From Chara braunii (lineage: Eukaryota; Streptophyta; Charophyceae; Charales; Characeae): 64,000 nt of DNA. How positions within the stretch are numbered: position 1 is the first letter of the stretch; each line of letters starts with the position of its first letter. The stretch is from positions 1,423,618-1,487,617 of the forward strand of contig BFEA01000161.1 in the NCBI GenBank assembly GCA_003427395.1, read 5' to 3'. The notes under the pieces are model-generated. The model was not told where the DNA came from. It saw only the letters and a program-made list of their open reading frames with translations, and did not search any database. The position numbers and the translations under genes were made by a program. Shown here piece after piece: positions 1 through 8,970 of the stretch.

Positions 1-235
1 ATTCTCCTACGCCCCTTCCTCTTCCTCCTCCCCCTCCTCCCCCTCCTTTCCCCCTAATCTCGATCCCGATTCTCCTACTTCCCCTCCTCCCACTCCTTTT
101 CCCCCTATTCCCCACCGTGATTCTCCTACTCACCGGCCTCCCCCTCCTCCCCCTCCTTTTCGATTCTACTGCTCCCCGTACTCCCTATACTCCCCCTTCT
201 CCCTTCCTCCCCCTCCTCAGCCGGCTGCAAGTGGT
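1..235. repeat. C/T-rich low-complexity tract
   Basis: Almost every base is C or T, built from degenerate ctcctccc and gattctcctac units. It is simple sequence with no credible coding content. Confidence 0.8.
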
Positions 236-324
236 GGCAGACATTAGTATTTTGATTTATTTATTATTTTTTTAAAAGAGAAAGGCATTTCATTGGTTGT
301 AATTAGCCACTCCTGGGCAATGTC

Positions 325-545
325 CCCCTAGCAAAGAGGATTGGATCGAACTCCTGAAGCTGAACAGGTTTCTTGAGAGGTGCAGAGAATTGCAATCGAT
401 CTGCTATTCTGCATGTCTGCGCAAAACACATCCACATTCAGGAATTAAACCCAATCCTCTTTGCTAATGGGACCAAGAACCTGGAGCAAGGTCCCCCTAG
501 CAAACTGGATTGGATTAATTTGCCTGAACCTGGATGTGCTTCGCG
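325..545 (+). repeat. TIR (hairpin) element, family 2, copy 1 with a partial second copy
   Basis: The arm around AGCAAAGAGGATTGGAT (about 332) is repeated inverted as ATCCAATCCTCTTTGCT-like sequence at about 450-470. The cores between the arms match the copies at 36.55-36.89 kb. A second left arm (AGCAAACTGGATTGGATTAA) begins near 498. This looks like a short non-autonomous DNA element of about 150 bp. No transposase is associated with it, and the termini and target duplications were not resolved. Confidence 0.55.
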
Positions 546-639
546 CACAGATGCCGCCGAATCACGTTTTTTGCACCTCTACCCAACATGTCCAAATATA
601 GGCACTGCTGACTCTGGATGTGCAAAGGCATTCTGCACC

Positions 640-1055
640 GTTATGCCTCCCTTCCTCCATCTGTTGATCTGTCCATGTCATTTGTCCACCCTCGATCCAT
701 TGATCCATCCATAGATCTATCCATCCCTCCATCTGTCAATTTGTCCATTCACCCAGACGCTGATCGTCCATCCATGCATGTGTACATGCCTCCCTTCCTC
801 CATCCACCCTCCCTCCCTCCCTTCCTTCCTCCCTCCCTCCCTCCCTCCCTCCCTCTATCCATCCATCCATCCATCCATCCATCCATCCATCCAACCATCC
901 ATCCATCCATCCATCCATCCATCCATCCGTCTGTCCATCCAGTCGCCCACCCATCACCATCCATCCATCCACCGACCACCTATTTATCCATCCATCCATT
1001 TATCCATCCACTCACCCACCCACCCATTCCCATCCATCAATTCATCGTCATCCAT
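640..1055. repeat. (CATC)n tetranucleotide tract
   Basis: Long imperfect CATC/CCAT array with an embedded CCTC stretch near 800-860. It gives artificial His/Pro/Ser-repeat frames on one strand and Trp/Met/Asp/Gly-repeat frames on the other. None should be called as a gene. Confidence 0.9.
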
Positions 1056-1074
1056 CTATTCGTATATTTTCATA

Positions 1075-1205
1075 TATAGAGAGATAAACATATAGGTATG
1101 CAAACAGATAGATACATTAATAGAGTTTAGTAGACAGATAGCAGCATATATAAATAGATAGATAGATTGACACATAAATAGAGACAGATAGAAACGAGAA
1201 GATAA
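1075..1205. repeat. degenerate GATA-rich tract
   Basis: Interspersed agatagat and gacagata units just upstream of the transposase ORF. Simple sequence; no promoter motif could be identified with confidence. Confidence 0.6.
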
Positions 1206-1234
1206 ACAGAAAAAAAATCAATCCAGGGGCACGT

Positions 1235-3685
1235 ATGCATGAGGTGGACAAGTTGAGGCCATACGACGTGCGGTGTTCTGCACCTGAGTCGACCCCATAC
1301 GACGAGCTGTCTATCCTTAGAGAGAGGGTCCGCGTCCTTGAGGCGGAGCAGGGGTCGACTCAGGTGCAGAACACCGCACGACAGCCTTCAAGGCGAAAAG
1401 TCGACTTGTCATGGCTCGAGACAGAGGGCACACGTGCACCGTCAGGTGTTGTTGTGCCCCACGATCATCGCACGCTGCAGACGAGGTTGGATAGTTGGGC
1501 AAAGGGAGGTCTGCAGCAGCAGTATGAGAGGTTGTGGGCCAGAGCCTTGTACAGGGCTGGGGTGCCATTCACATTCATACAGCTCGAGACTACGCAAGAG
1601 CTGCATGACTTCATGGTATCATTGATGAGGGTCACGATTGGGCCTGCTTTAGTCCTCCCCTCATACACTGACATGCGCACCCGCCTCCTCGACGAGATTT
1701 GTCATGAGATAGCAGAGAGGGTCGCTCCGAAGAAGGCAAAGTGGAAGTTGACAGGGTGCACGATGATGACGGACGGGTCAACGACAAGGTCGTACAAGCC
1801 TATCGTCAACTTCATTGCAGCAGGCGAGGACGGGCCCATGTTGATCAGTATCGTTGACATGTCGGAGAGGGACAAGACTGGAGTGGCACTGGCAGAGTTG
1901 TGGGAGGAGGTCATCCGCGATATTAACGTTAAGCATGTGAATGCTTATTGCACTGACAANGCTTATGCAAACAAGGTGGCTGCACAGCGGTTGCAAGAGC
2001 ATCCGGACAGAGACATATCCTCGATCCCTTGGCTTCTCTGTGCAGCTCATTGCTTGAGTCTTCTCTTGCGCGACATCACACATTTCTCGTGGGTGCGGCC
2101 GATCTTGAAGAACACACACAAGGTTGTGATGTTCTTCAAGAACATTCACAAGGCCCTCTCATATCATCGGTCCTTCAAGGAGCAGGGACAGCTGGAGCTG
2201 ATCCGGCTATGTGACACACGGTTTGGGTCAGCATGTCAGATGGTGGAGCGACTTACCGATCAGGAGAGGGTATTGCGGATGGTCGTGGGCAGTGTGAGAT
2301 GGCGGAGCACCCTCTGGAGGGGGAAGGCGGGGCAGGATGAGCGCCCTGTTCGACAACTTGTGTTGTCGGCGTCATTTTGGGATTGTGCGCACCACGTGCA
2401 GGAGGTCATGAGGCCAGCTTATAGCCTGTTGCGTTCCATGGACAAAGACGGTTCCTCCCCCACCACCCTTTGGGCGTTTGTTGACAATATCGCAGCGCGT
2501 GTGCGCGACATGGGCCTACCAAAGGCAGACGAGGCAGAGATTATGAAGAGGGTTGACTACCGTTGCGGCATGATGCGCCAGCCGGTGCATGCGCTCGCAT
2601 ACCTTGTTGACCCGCGATGGCGTGATGTGAGTCTCCTCGCTGACACTGACAGCGCATTGGTGCAGAGTCCACTGCACCATTTGGCTACGTACGCGGATGG
2701 TGGAGAGGGGTTCGAGGAGCATACTACGATGTGGTACGGCTTGTACTTGTTCCACCATGATGATCCCCATGCAGACCCTAGGCCCAAATGGTGGACAGAC
2801 CCCATTGCTATCGCGCAGGCGAAGCACAGGGTGCACCCCGCGTGGTGGTGGTATTTGCATGGTGGCGACTTCCCGCGGCTGCAGGAAGTCGCCATCAAGG
2901 TGCTCTCTATGTGGTCCACTGCCTCTCCATGTGAGAGGAATTGGGCCACACATGACTTCATTCACACGAAGAGGCGCAACAGACTCTCGAGTGATAGTCT
3001 GCGAAAGCTCGTGTTCATTCATTGGAACATGCAGCTTCTGCGAGCGAGGTCGACTTCCCGGAAGGGGTATGTGGATGTTTGGGAGGATTTGGTGGAGGAG
3101 CCGCCGGAGCCAGTGGTTGGCGATCCTTCAGAGGAGGTGTACGCCGAGGGCATGACGATCCCTGAGCAGTTGGAGGCAGAATTGCGCAGCCGGCGCAAGG
3201 AGGGGGGTGATCGTGCCAGTGCGCGCCTGTTGCAGGCGCGAGATGATGACGATGTGGAGGCTGAGGATGCCATTTACGAGGCGGATGACGTGTGGGCGGG
3301 GAAGGACATGATTGAGGAGATTGCAGCCACGGGGAAGGGGAAGGAGAAGGTGCACGATGACCCACTCGTGTCTCGTGTGTGGGACAGGTGGGGGAACCTT
3401 CATGTTGTGGAGGACCTCGACGGGTTCCTGCATGGCTCCAGACACACCCTTCATATCATGAAGGACATTGAGGAGTGTCGCAGGTCGGAGGGGGGGAGCG
3501 GACGGGTTGATGAGGGTCATCATGTGGACACAGGCTTTCATTCGACTGCCTTCGACGGCGAGGCGGGCTGCAGTGCCGCTACCTCTGACGTAGGGGCGAC
3601 ACACACGCCTCAGATGTCAGTGACCCCCGCTAGCACTCCATTGTTTGGTATGCCTCTTGATGATGGGGCAGGCGGGCATCCTTAA
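1235..3685 (+). CDS. hAT-superfamily transposase (DUF659 / hAT dimerisation domain)
   Basis: This 816-residue frame has the architecture of plant DUF659-type hAT transposases, which cut and paste DNA elements in the nucleus. Residues about 110-275 are DUF659. They include MTDGST with D180, CTDxA with D241 (the following codon holds an N at 1960; the family usually has Asn) and C269-x2-H272. An R-F-G-S motif follows. Residues about 535-605 form the C-terminal dimerisation domain (W560, CERNW with W570, KRRNRL). D180 and D241 would be the first two acids of the hAT catalytic triad; I could not place the third acid (Glu). The BED zinc finger usual at the N-terminus is not visible, and the first 50 codons contain a perfect 29-bp inverted repeat, so the start is uncertain. 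The tail after residue 640 is acidic and runs on past the stop. It is probably a recently inactivated transposon gene; domestication is less likely. Confidence 0.85.
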   Translation: MHEVDKLRPYDVRCSAPESTPYDELSILRERVRVLEAEQGSTQVQNTARQPSRRKVDLSWLETEGTRAPSGVVVPHDHRTLQTRLDSWAKGGLQQQYERLWARALYRAGVPFTFIQLETTQELHDFMVSLMRVTIGPALVLPSYTDMRTRLLDEICHEIAERVAPKKAKWKLTGCTMMTDGSTTRSYKPIVNFIAAGEDGPMLISIVDMSERDKTGVALAELWEEVIRDINVKHVNAYCTDXAYANKVAAQRLQEHPDRDISSIPWLLCAAHCLSLLLRDITHFSWVRPILKNTHKVVMFFKNIHKALSYHRSFKEQGQLELIRLCDTRFGSACQMVERLTDQERVLRMVVGSVRWRSTLWRGKAGQDERPVRQLVLSASFWDCAHHVQEVMRPAYSLLRSMDKDGSSPTTLWAFVDNIAARVRDMGLPKADEAEIMKRVDYRCGMMRQPVHALAYLVDPRWRDVSLLADTDSALVQSPLHHLATYADGGEGFEEHTTMWYGLYLFHHDDPHADPRPKWWTDPIAIAQAKHRVHPAWWWYLHGGDFPRLQEVAIKVLSMWSTASPCERNWATHDFIHTKRRNRLSSDSLRKLVFIHWNMQLLRARSTSRKGYVDVWEDLVEEPPEPVVGDPSEEVYAEGMTIPEQLEAELRSRRKEGGDRASARLLQARDDDDVEAEDAIYEADDVWAGKDMIEEIAATGKGKEKVHDDPLVSRVWDRWGNLHVVEDLDGFLHGSRHTLHIMKDIEECRRSEGGSGRVDEGHHVDTGFHSTAFDGEAGCSAATSDVGATHTPQMSVTPASTPLFGMPLDDGAGGHP
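1268..1379. repeat. perfect 29-bp inverted repeat within the transposase N-terminus
   Basis: Positions 1268-1296 and 1351-1379 are exact reverse complements, separated by 54 bp. The DNA or RNA could fold into a strong stem-loop. Perfect identity suggests a recent inverted duplication or an assembly fold-back. Confidence 0.9.
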
Positions 3686-4966
3686 GAGGGACCTATCCCA
3701 GGGAGTGTAGTAGAGGAGCAGCGTCCCGATGTTGGGGAGCTGGAGACATCTCGTGGCAGGGAGGACCTGTGTCCTGATGTGGAGGAGCAGGAGGCAGCTG
3801 CCATGGAGGCAACTCCCGACATGGAGGAGCAGGAGGCAGCTGCCATGAGCCATGGGCAGCCGTGTCTCAATCAGGAGGAGATGGGGACAGGTCACACCGA
3901 GCATCCCTCCCCCGCACCCACCATCTCGGAGGTGGCCCCTGTTATCGGGGAGGGTGTGAGAGGATGTGAGCCCGATCAGTCGTGCGACATGGAGACAGGT
4001 ACAGACACGACTGCCCCACATCCACAGTCTACAGCGGGGCGAGATGTTATGGCCCAGCTGGGCAGTGAGGCAAAGACAGAGAGAGAGGTGCAGACTTCAG
4101 TACAGCCCCCTCCCACAGTTCAGCACGTGGCTCCCGCATCAGTAGAGCCCCCTCGCAGATTTGAGAGCATAGAGTCACAGAGAGCGTCGACGACGATGAT
4201 TGGAGGGAGCCTTGCCAATGTGATGTCTTCCGCCACACTTCGACCCACGCCATTCCATACTGCTCCTCCGTTGCCCGTCTTAAAGCATTTTGTTGTGGTG
4301 CGGGGACCCGGATTGACTATCCCCTTGCATTCATCTTCTCGTGCATCCACGACTACAGTTGGACGATTATCATCATCCACGACCAGTGTAGCTGTACGTT
4401 CACACGATGGCAGTGGTGATTCATCGATGCCTCGACTTGCTCGCGATCATTCACAACCTTTGCAAAGGGGATCGGTTGATTTATTTGCGCTTCCTCCACT
4501 GCCCGCCCGAGTGTCATCTGACATTGTTGACAACACCGCGACGAGAGGGAAGAAGAGGAAGATCGCTGATACATATGCGGTAGAGCATTCACGAGCACAA
4601 AGACCACCAGGGTGAGGTAGACCGCGCGGGCACCCCCCAAGGGGTCGATCAGGCAGAGGTAGAGGGAGGTTGGGTGTCGCTGGAGCAACGGAGAGGCTGT
4701 TGGGTTCATTGGGTGCCATCGGTGGAGGTTCGCCATCACCCATATCCGCAGACGGAGTGAGGACTCGATCCCGTACTGTTGTGGGGAAGAGGACGTGTGT
4801 TCATGTTGAGGATGATGACGGCACCGATGAGCAGGCCAGCGGTGACAGGTCTGAGAGCGAGTACGAGGCTCCACCGCAGCCCTCATGTGATGATGACGAC
4901 GATGACGCCGGAGGGGACGATGATGAAGCTACGGTAGAGGACGAGACACTGGTTGATGGGTGCTGA
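3686..4966 (+). pseudogene. continuation of the transposase frame beyond two in-frame stops
   Basis: The same reading frame as the transposase stays open from 3686 to 4612 and from 4616 to 4966. It is interrupted only by TAA at 3683-3685 and TGA at 4613-4615. The encoded sequence is disordered: repeats of Met/Glu/Gln/Ala, Ser/Thr/Pro-rich stretches, a KKRK basic cluster just before the TGA, an Arg/Gly-rich segment just after it, and an acidic Asp-rich end. Both stops would revert to Gln (CAA) and Arg (CGA) by one C-to-T change each. The simplest reading is one long ORF of about 1240 codons broken by two nonsense transitions. Introns removing the stops are possible. Confidence 0.65.
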
Positions 4967-4988
4967 AGTATTTTGACTCTTTTTTAGA

Positions 4989-4991
4989 GAG

Positions 4992-5068
<77 letters not shown>

Positions 5069-5069
5069 N

Positions 5070-5141
<72 letters not shown>

Positions 5142-5164
5142 AAGAGAGAGAGAGAGAGAGAGAG
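4989..5164. repeat. (GA)n microsatellite
   Basis: About 175 bp of near-perfect GA with one N at 5070 and a short A run near 5138-5143. The N suggests a collapsed or joined array. Confidence 0.95.
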
Positions 5165-5300
5165 GAGATGTGGGGGGGTTTCGAGGGTTGGTGGGGTTCA
5201 GTCAGGGGTATGTGGGAATATGGGGGGCTTATGGGGGTCTGTAGGGGTTAGTGGGTAGTATGTGGGGGGGGTGTGGGAGTGTGGGGGGTTATGTCAGAAT
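5165..5300. repeat. G-rich degenerate minisatellite
   Basis: Short units of the form TRTGGGGGGKTT and GGTTAGTGGG repeat imperfectly. Guanine runs of 4-7 could form quadruplexes on this strand. Confidence 0.6.
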
Positions 5301-5469
5301 GTGGGTGACGTTTAAAAAGGAGACAGAGAGACACACACGAATGAACTGTGCATTCATACCTCTTTTGTAGATGATATAGTCACAGTGTGCATCATGTGAT
5401 CTGCTTTGTTCACTTTGGTGATTCGATTGTGCTTCCGGTGTGTTGATCGATCATGGTCTGTTGAAGTTT

Positions 5470-5563
5470 TTATATGTGTGTGTGATTGTGAGTGTATGGG
5501 TGTGTATGTGCGTGTGTATGTGTGTATGTGTGTGTGTGTATGTGCGTGTGTGTGTGTGTGTTC
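5470..5563. repeat. (TG)n-rich tract
   Basis: TG repeats with interspersed TATG and TGCG units. The antisense His-Thr frame is an artefact. Confidence 0.85.
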
Positions 5564-5773
5564 CCCGCCCCCACTCTCCCCTCCCCGGTTTGTTCACCGC
5601 CTTGGGAGGCAACTCTTGAATGAGTCAGAATGACACACACCCACATAAACAGTATTAAACACTGAACGGAGTTCAATTGACAGTATTTTACTAATATCAT
5701 AGTAATATGGGTATTCAATGGGTTTTTCACAAAACAACTCCAATATTAGAACTTGTGGCAGTTCTCTTTAAGC

Positions 5774-5775
<2 letters not shown>

Positions 5776-5812
<37 letters not shown>
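5776..5812 (+). repeat. poly(A) run of about 37
   Basis: Uninterrupted A tract upstream of the large inverted repeat. It could be a retroposon tail, but no element body was recognised beside it. Confidence 0.8.
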
Positions 5813-5815
<3 letters not shown>

Positions 5816-5904
5816 ATTTTCGGACATTTTCCGGATGAACAGTATGCCGGATGAAATGGTTGGATATTCCGGTAAATTAATCCGGCCGGAAATGGCAAAC
5901 AACT

Positions 5905-6960
5905 TAGGTTATTACTATTACTTAGTACTACTATTACTCTACTGGTGGCCTCAGCGAGCGTTGTGCCACCCTAAGTGAGGGAGGGCCTGATTATTCGCAA
6001 AAGACCATAAATTTGACATCATTTTCACACGTGGGTACTCAGACAGTTGCAGCACGCCAGTTGGTTAGAAAGCAACCTGAGTATCCAGTCTCTTTCACGA
6101 AGCAAAAGATGTTGCGTCAAGAAGTTGAGCCCAAAATGTAGGTAGATGCGCCCTGGGCACACGCAGTATGAGGTCGATACATCAATGAGAATGCAGCAAT
6201 GTCGTTGCACCGGCCCCGCAGGCCAATGCAAGTACAGCAAATATTCAAAGCCTGGATAGATCTGAGCGTGCCCAGCTATAAAAGGCCCAGGCCCTCAACT
6301 GTTAAAACGAGCCTGGGTGCAGACACTAGGGCCCAACAGGAAACTACTGACAACTTCCACGGCTAGGCCCAAACAGTCCAGCAGCAGCAGCACCTCCCAT
6401 ATAGAGAGGGAGCCAGCCAGTCCAAGGCATTCTGGCATAGGCTGGCAATGCAGACACGCTGCTGCAACTGCGCAAGCTGACCCGGGTGCGCTCGTGGGTG
6501 TCGAGTGGTGTGGGGCGCAGAAGTACAGCGGGGCGCTAGGAGCCATAGGCGGACTCCAGCATATGAGAGGGGAATGAGCGGTGATGTTCTTGAGGAAGGA
6601 GGTGCAGTGTGAATGAAGAAGGGAGATGAGGGGGAGACAGAGAAACGTACCTGGTAACAGTTTGCATAGATGGTGACGTCACATACATCAATTTTCAACT
6701 TCGATGTGATTCGTTGCATGAATGTAGATATGCTATATATGCTGAATAGTGGGCTGGACGCTGGGCGCTAGAGAGAAAAGTGACATTGTATACGTTGTTG
6801 ATGATGGTAAGTTGGGGCTGAGCATGAGAGTTCATGGCATAGCTCTTATTTGACTTTGTGCACATTTCTTTTTGCTTGGTACAGAACTATCTGGTCTTTA
6901 AAGTGACATTACAAGTTGGTTTTTTATCCATCACTAGGGCACTTCTTTGAATTGTTATTA

Positions 6961-7010
<50 letters not shown>

Positions 7011-8665
7011 TGTTGTTGTTATAATATTATGTATACCATTTATTCTGATTGGCAACACAATCAGATTTATGCATATGAACCCCGTGCCTAGCTAGAGCTA
7101 TGGTCGGCTTCGTGCACGCTAGCCTAAAGCAAGTCCAAGTGCACGCAGGGTCATCTAGACGGAAGGACAGAAAGGATGGAACGAAAAGGTAGAAAGAAAG
7201 AAAGAATAAAGAAAAGAATAAAGAAAGAAATAAGGAGAAAAGATTGAGGAGAATGAGAAACAGAACAAAGACACGAAATAAGAAGACAGGCGAAGTCATT
7301 TCTCATTCCCATCGTGTATACCCTTGTTTTTTTACAGACCCTCTGCTGCTTTACAGTTGATTGATGTATGTATGTAGGACGGGTGATAGGATAAGGTTTC
7401 AGGGTGAGGAACATCCTATTACTCCCCTCTACGTGTATAGATATCTTAGATTGTTAGGTTGGCAGACTAAAAATGGGGTACTCATGTGCGGGTCATTCCA
7501 TGGTCTCTTTAAGTCGAAACCAGTTAAACTAGAACAAATGGTAGGATACTCATGTCTGAGTCATCTTACTGCTCAATCGAATCCATACAGACTACTAAGT
7601 ATGAAATGAAGATTCCCGTGAGGGTCTTCTTCCTTTATACTTACATTTGATCGGACTATATCGATGTCCTCCGTTAGAATTGAAGTTCATATTGTTGAAC
7701 TTCATACAGGGCCATGTCGATAGTGAGGGAGGTGTTGAGACTTTGTTCACTTGTGTGTGATTGCGGGTCATCTAAATCAAGAAGACTCATTATGAGTCTA
7801 TGCAAGACTACATGTTGTGGCCATGTGGTAACAGGTTGGTTCGCCAACTCAACCCTCACTCACCCTTGACACCCACACTTTGCATCTACCTCTGCACTAC
7901 ATGGCATTTCTCATTCTCGGGTCATTGTCTAAAGGGTCAGTGTTTAATCAAAAGAGGTCCTCGAATGACTAAGTCGAAAAGAGAATGTCTGGCTGAAAGG
8001 TTTTGAAGCGTGGGTGTAATGTGTGTGGAAGTGAATAAATGGTTGACTCTGCTAGGATTGTGTAATATGATTGATTCTGTCTACAGGTCGGTAAAACGAC
8101 CAACCATGTGTCATTCACTCAACTCGCATTGCAATGCTTGCCTGAGCCTCGACTAAGATACTTCATCGACAACTAACCTTTGTACATTTGGTTTGGTTTT
8201 CATACTCTACTCCTTCTTTATGCTAAATAGATTAGGATAATTAACAAGGCCAGAAACCTATTTTTTTATGCATGTTTGAAAGACAATGAGCCTACTTTTA
8301 TTTCTGATGTCTGTTTGAAAAGCCAAGAGCCTATGTTGTTTCTCTTCCAAAAAAAGTTAAAACTTTGTTCATCCTCATGTTTGTCTTTGCTTGTGTTAAA
8401 AAGTGTAAGGACATCTCCTTGCCTTTTCAGTTTCAATCTTTGAACTGTATTCATTATGTGTGTATCGATTCGGAGGAACTTATATAGCACATATAATTTA
8501 TTGGTCAAGTGCGAATATGTATTGCAAATGGAAACGATCGGCAGTCAAGTCGACATGAAAAGTAAGTCAGTTCGGGAAATCAGCGCCCCGATGCCTGACG
8601 CGTAAGCGAGTCAGTCTGAGGCATTCAACCACGCGTATAACTATGCTATGGCGATCGAGAAAACG
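5905..8665 (+). repeat. left arm of a ~8.9 kb inverted-repeat element
   Basis: This arm is the diverged reverse complement of 12005-14790. Checked anchor points include GTGGCCTCAGC near 5946 (matching 14750-14765), the ATT array at 6955-7012 (matching 13693-13745), the stretch 7300-7560 (matching 13150-13400), and 8480-8665 (matching 12005-12240). By eye, identity in the aligned blocks is high with small indels. No ORF of note. Because the arm leads directly into an LTR-like end and a tRNA-Asp primer-binding site (8951-8970), it may be, or include, a very long LTR. Confidence 0.8.
6955..7012. repeat. (ATT)n microsatellite in left arm
   Basis: TTA/ATT array whose inverted counterpart sits at 13693-13745, so the array predates the arm duplication. 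Confidence 0.9.
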
Positions 8666-8950
8666 CCCTAGGCCGATTTACCTCTGCAATTGCAAGAAAA
8701 AACTTTCACAAGTGAGTCTGTAGATCAGCAGGTATACGCCTACCTGAGGGTGGTGACAGCCCCTCGGGTAGAGGTGAGTTCTACCTCGCGGAGCTCTGTA
8801 CTGTCGCAGGGAGCCTCGAGAGGTATAGCTGGCACGCACGGTTGGAGTGGTATCTCCAACTGACTCAAAAAGCAATACCTTAAACCTGTGTGACACGACC
8901 GTGAGGTTATAACGCTTGCCGCAGGGTGTGGGACCGTCGTGCCCAACAGG
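8666..8950 (+). mobile_element. LTR-like 3' end preceding the primer-binding site
   Basis: This stretch contains GGTGGTGACAGCCCCT (about 8751), also seen at 60095-60110. The segment around CTCTGCAATTGCAA is mirrored, in reverse orientation, near 62070-62080. It ends ...CCCAACA two bases before the tRNA-Asp primer-binding site, as expected for the end of a 5' LTR. The 5' limit of the LTR is not determined. Confidence 0.55.
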
Positions 8951-8970
8951 TGGCGCCGTTGCCGGGGATC
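8951..8970 (+). promoter_or_regulatory. retrotransposon primer-binding site (tRNA-Asp type)
   Basis: TGGCGCCGTTGCCGGGGATC is complementary to the 3' end of plant tRNA-Asp(GUC) including CCA, as I recall that tRNA. This is the minus-strand primer site of many plant Ty3/gypsy elements and would start reverse transcription. Confidence 0.75.

Noticed and set aside
618-1095. His/Pro/Ser-repeat and Trp/Met/Asp/Gly-repeat ORFs
   Set aside because: They are translations of the (CATC)n array on both strands, with no complex sequence.
4960-5244. Arg-Glu repeat ORF
   Set aside because: Product of the (GA)n microsatellite. The same applies to GA/CT/CA/GT-derived frames near 16.9-17.7, 28.4, 34.1, 47.6 and 62.8 kb.
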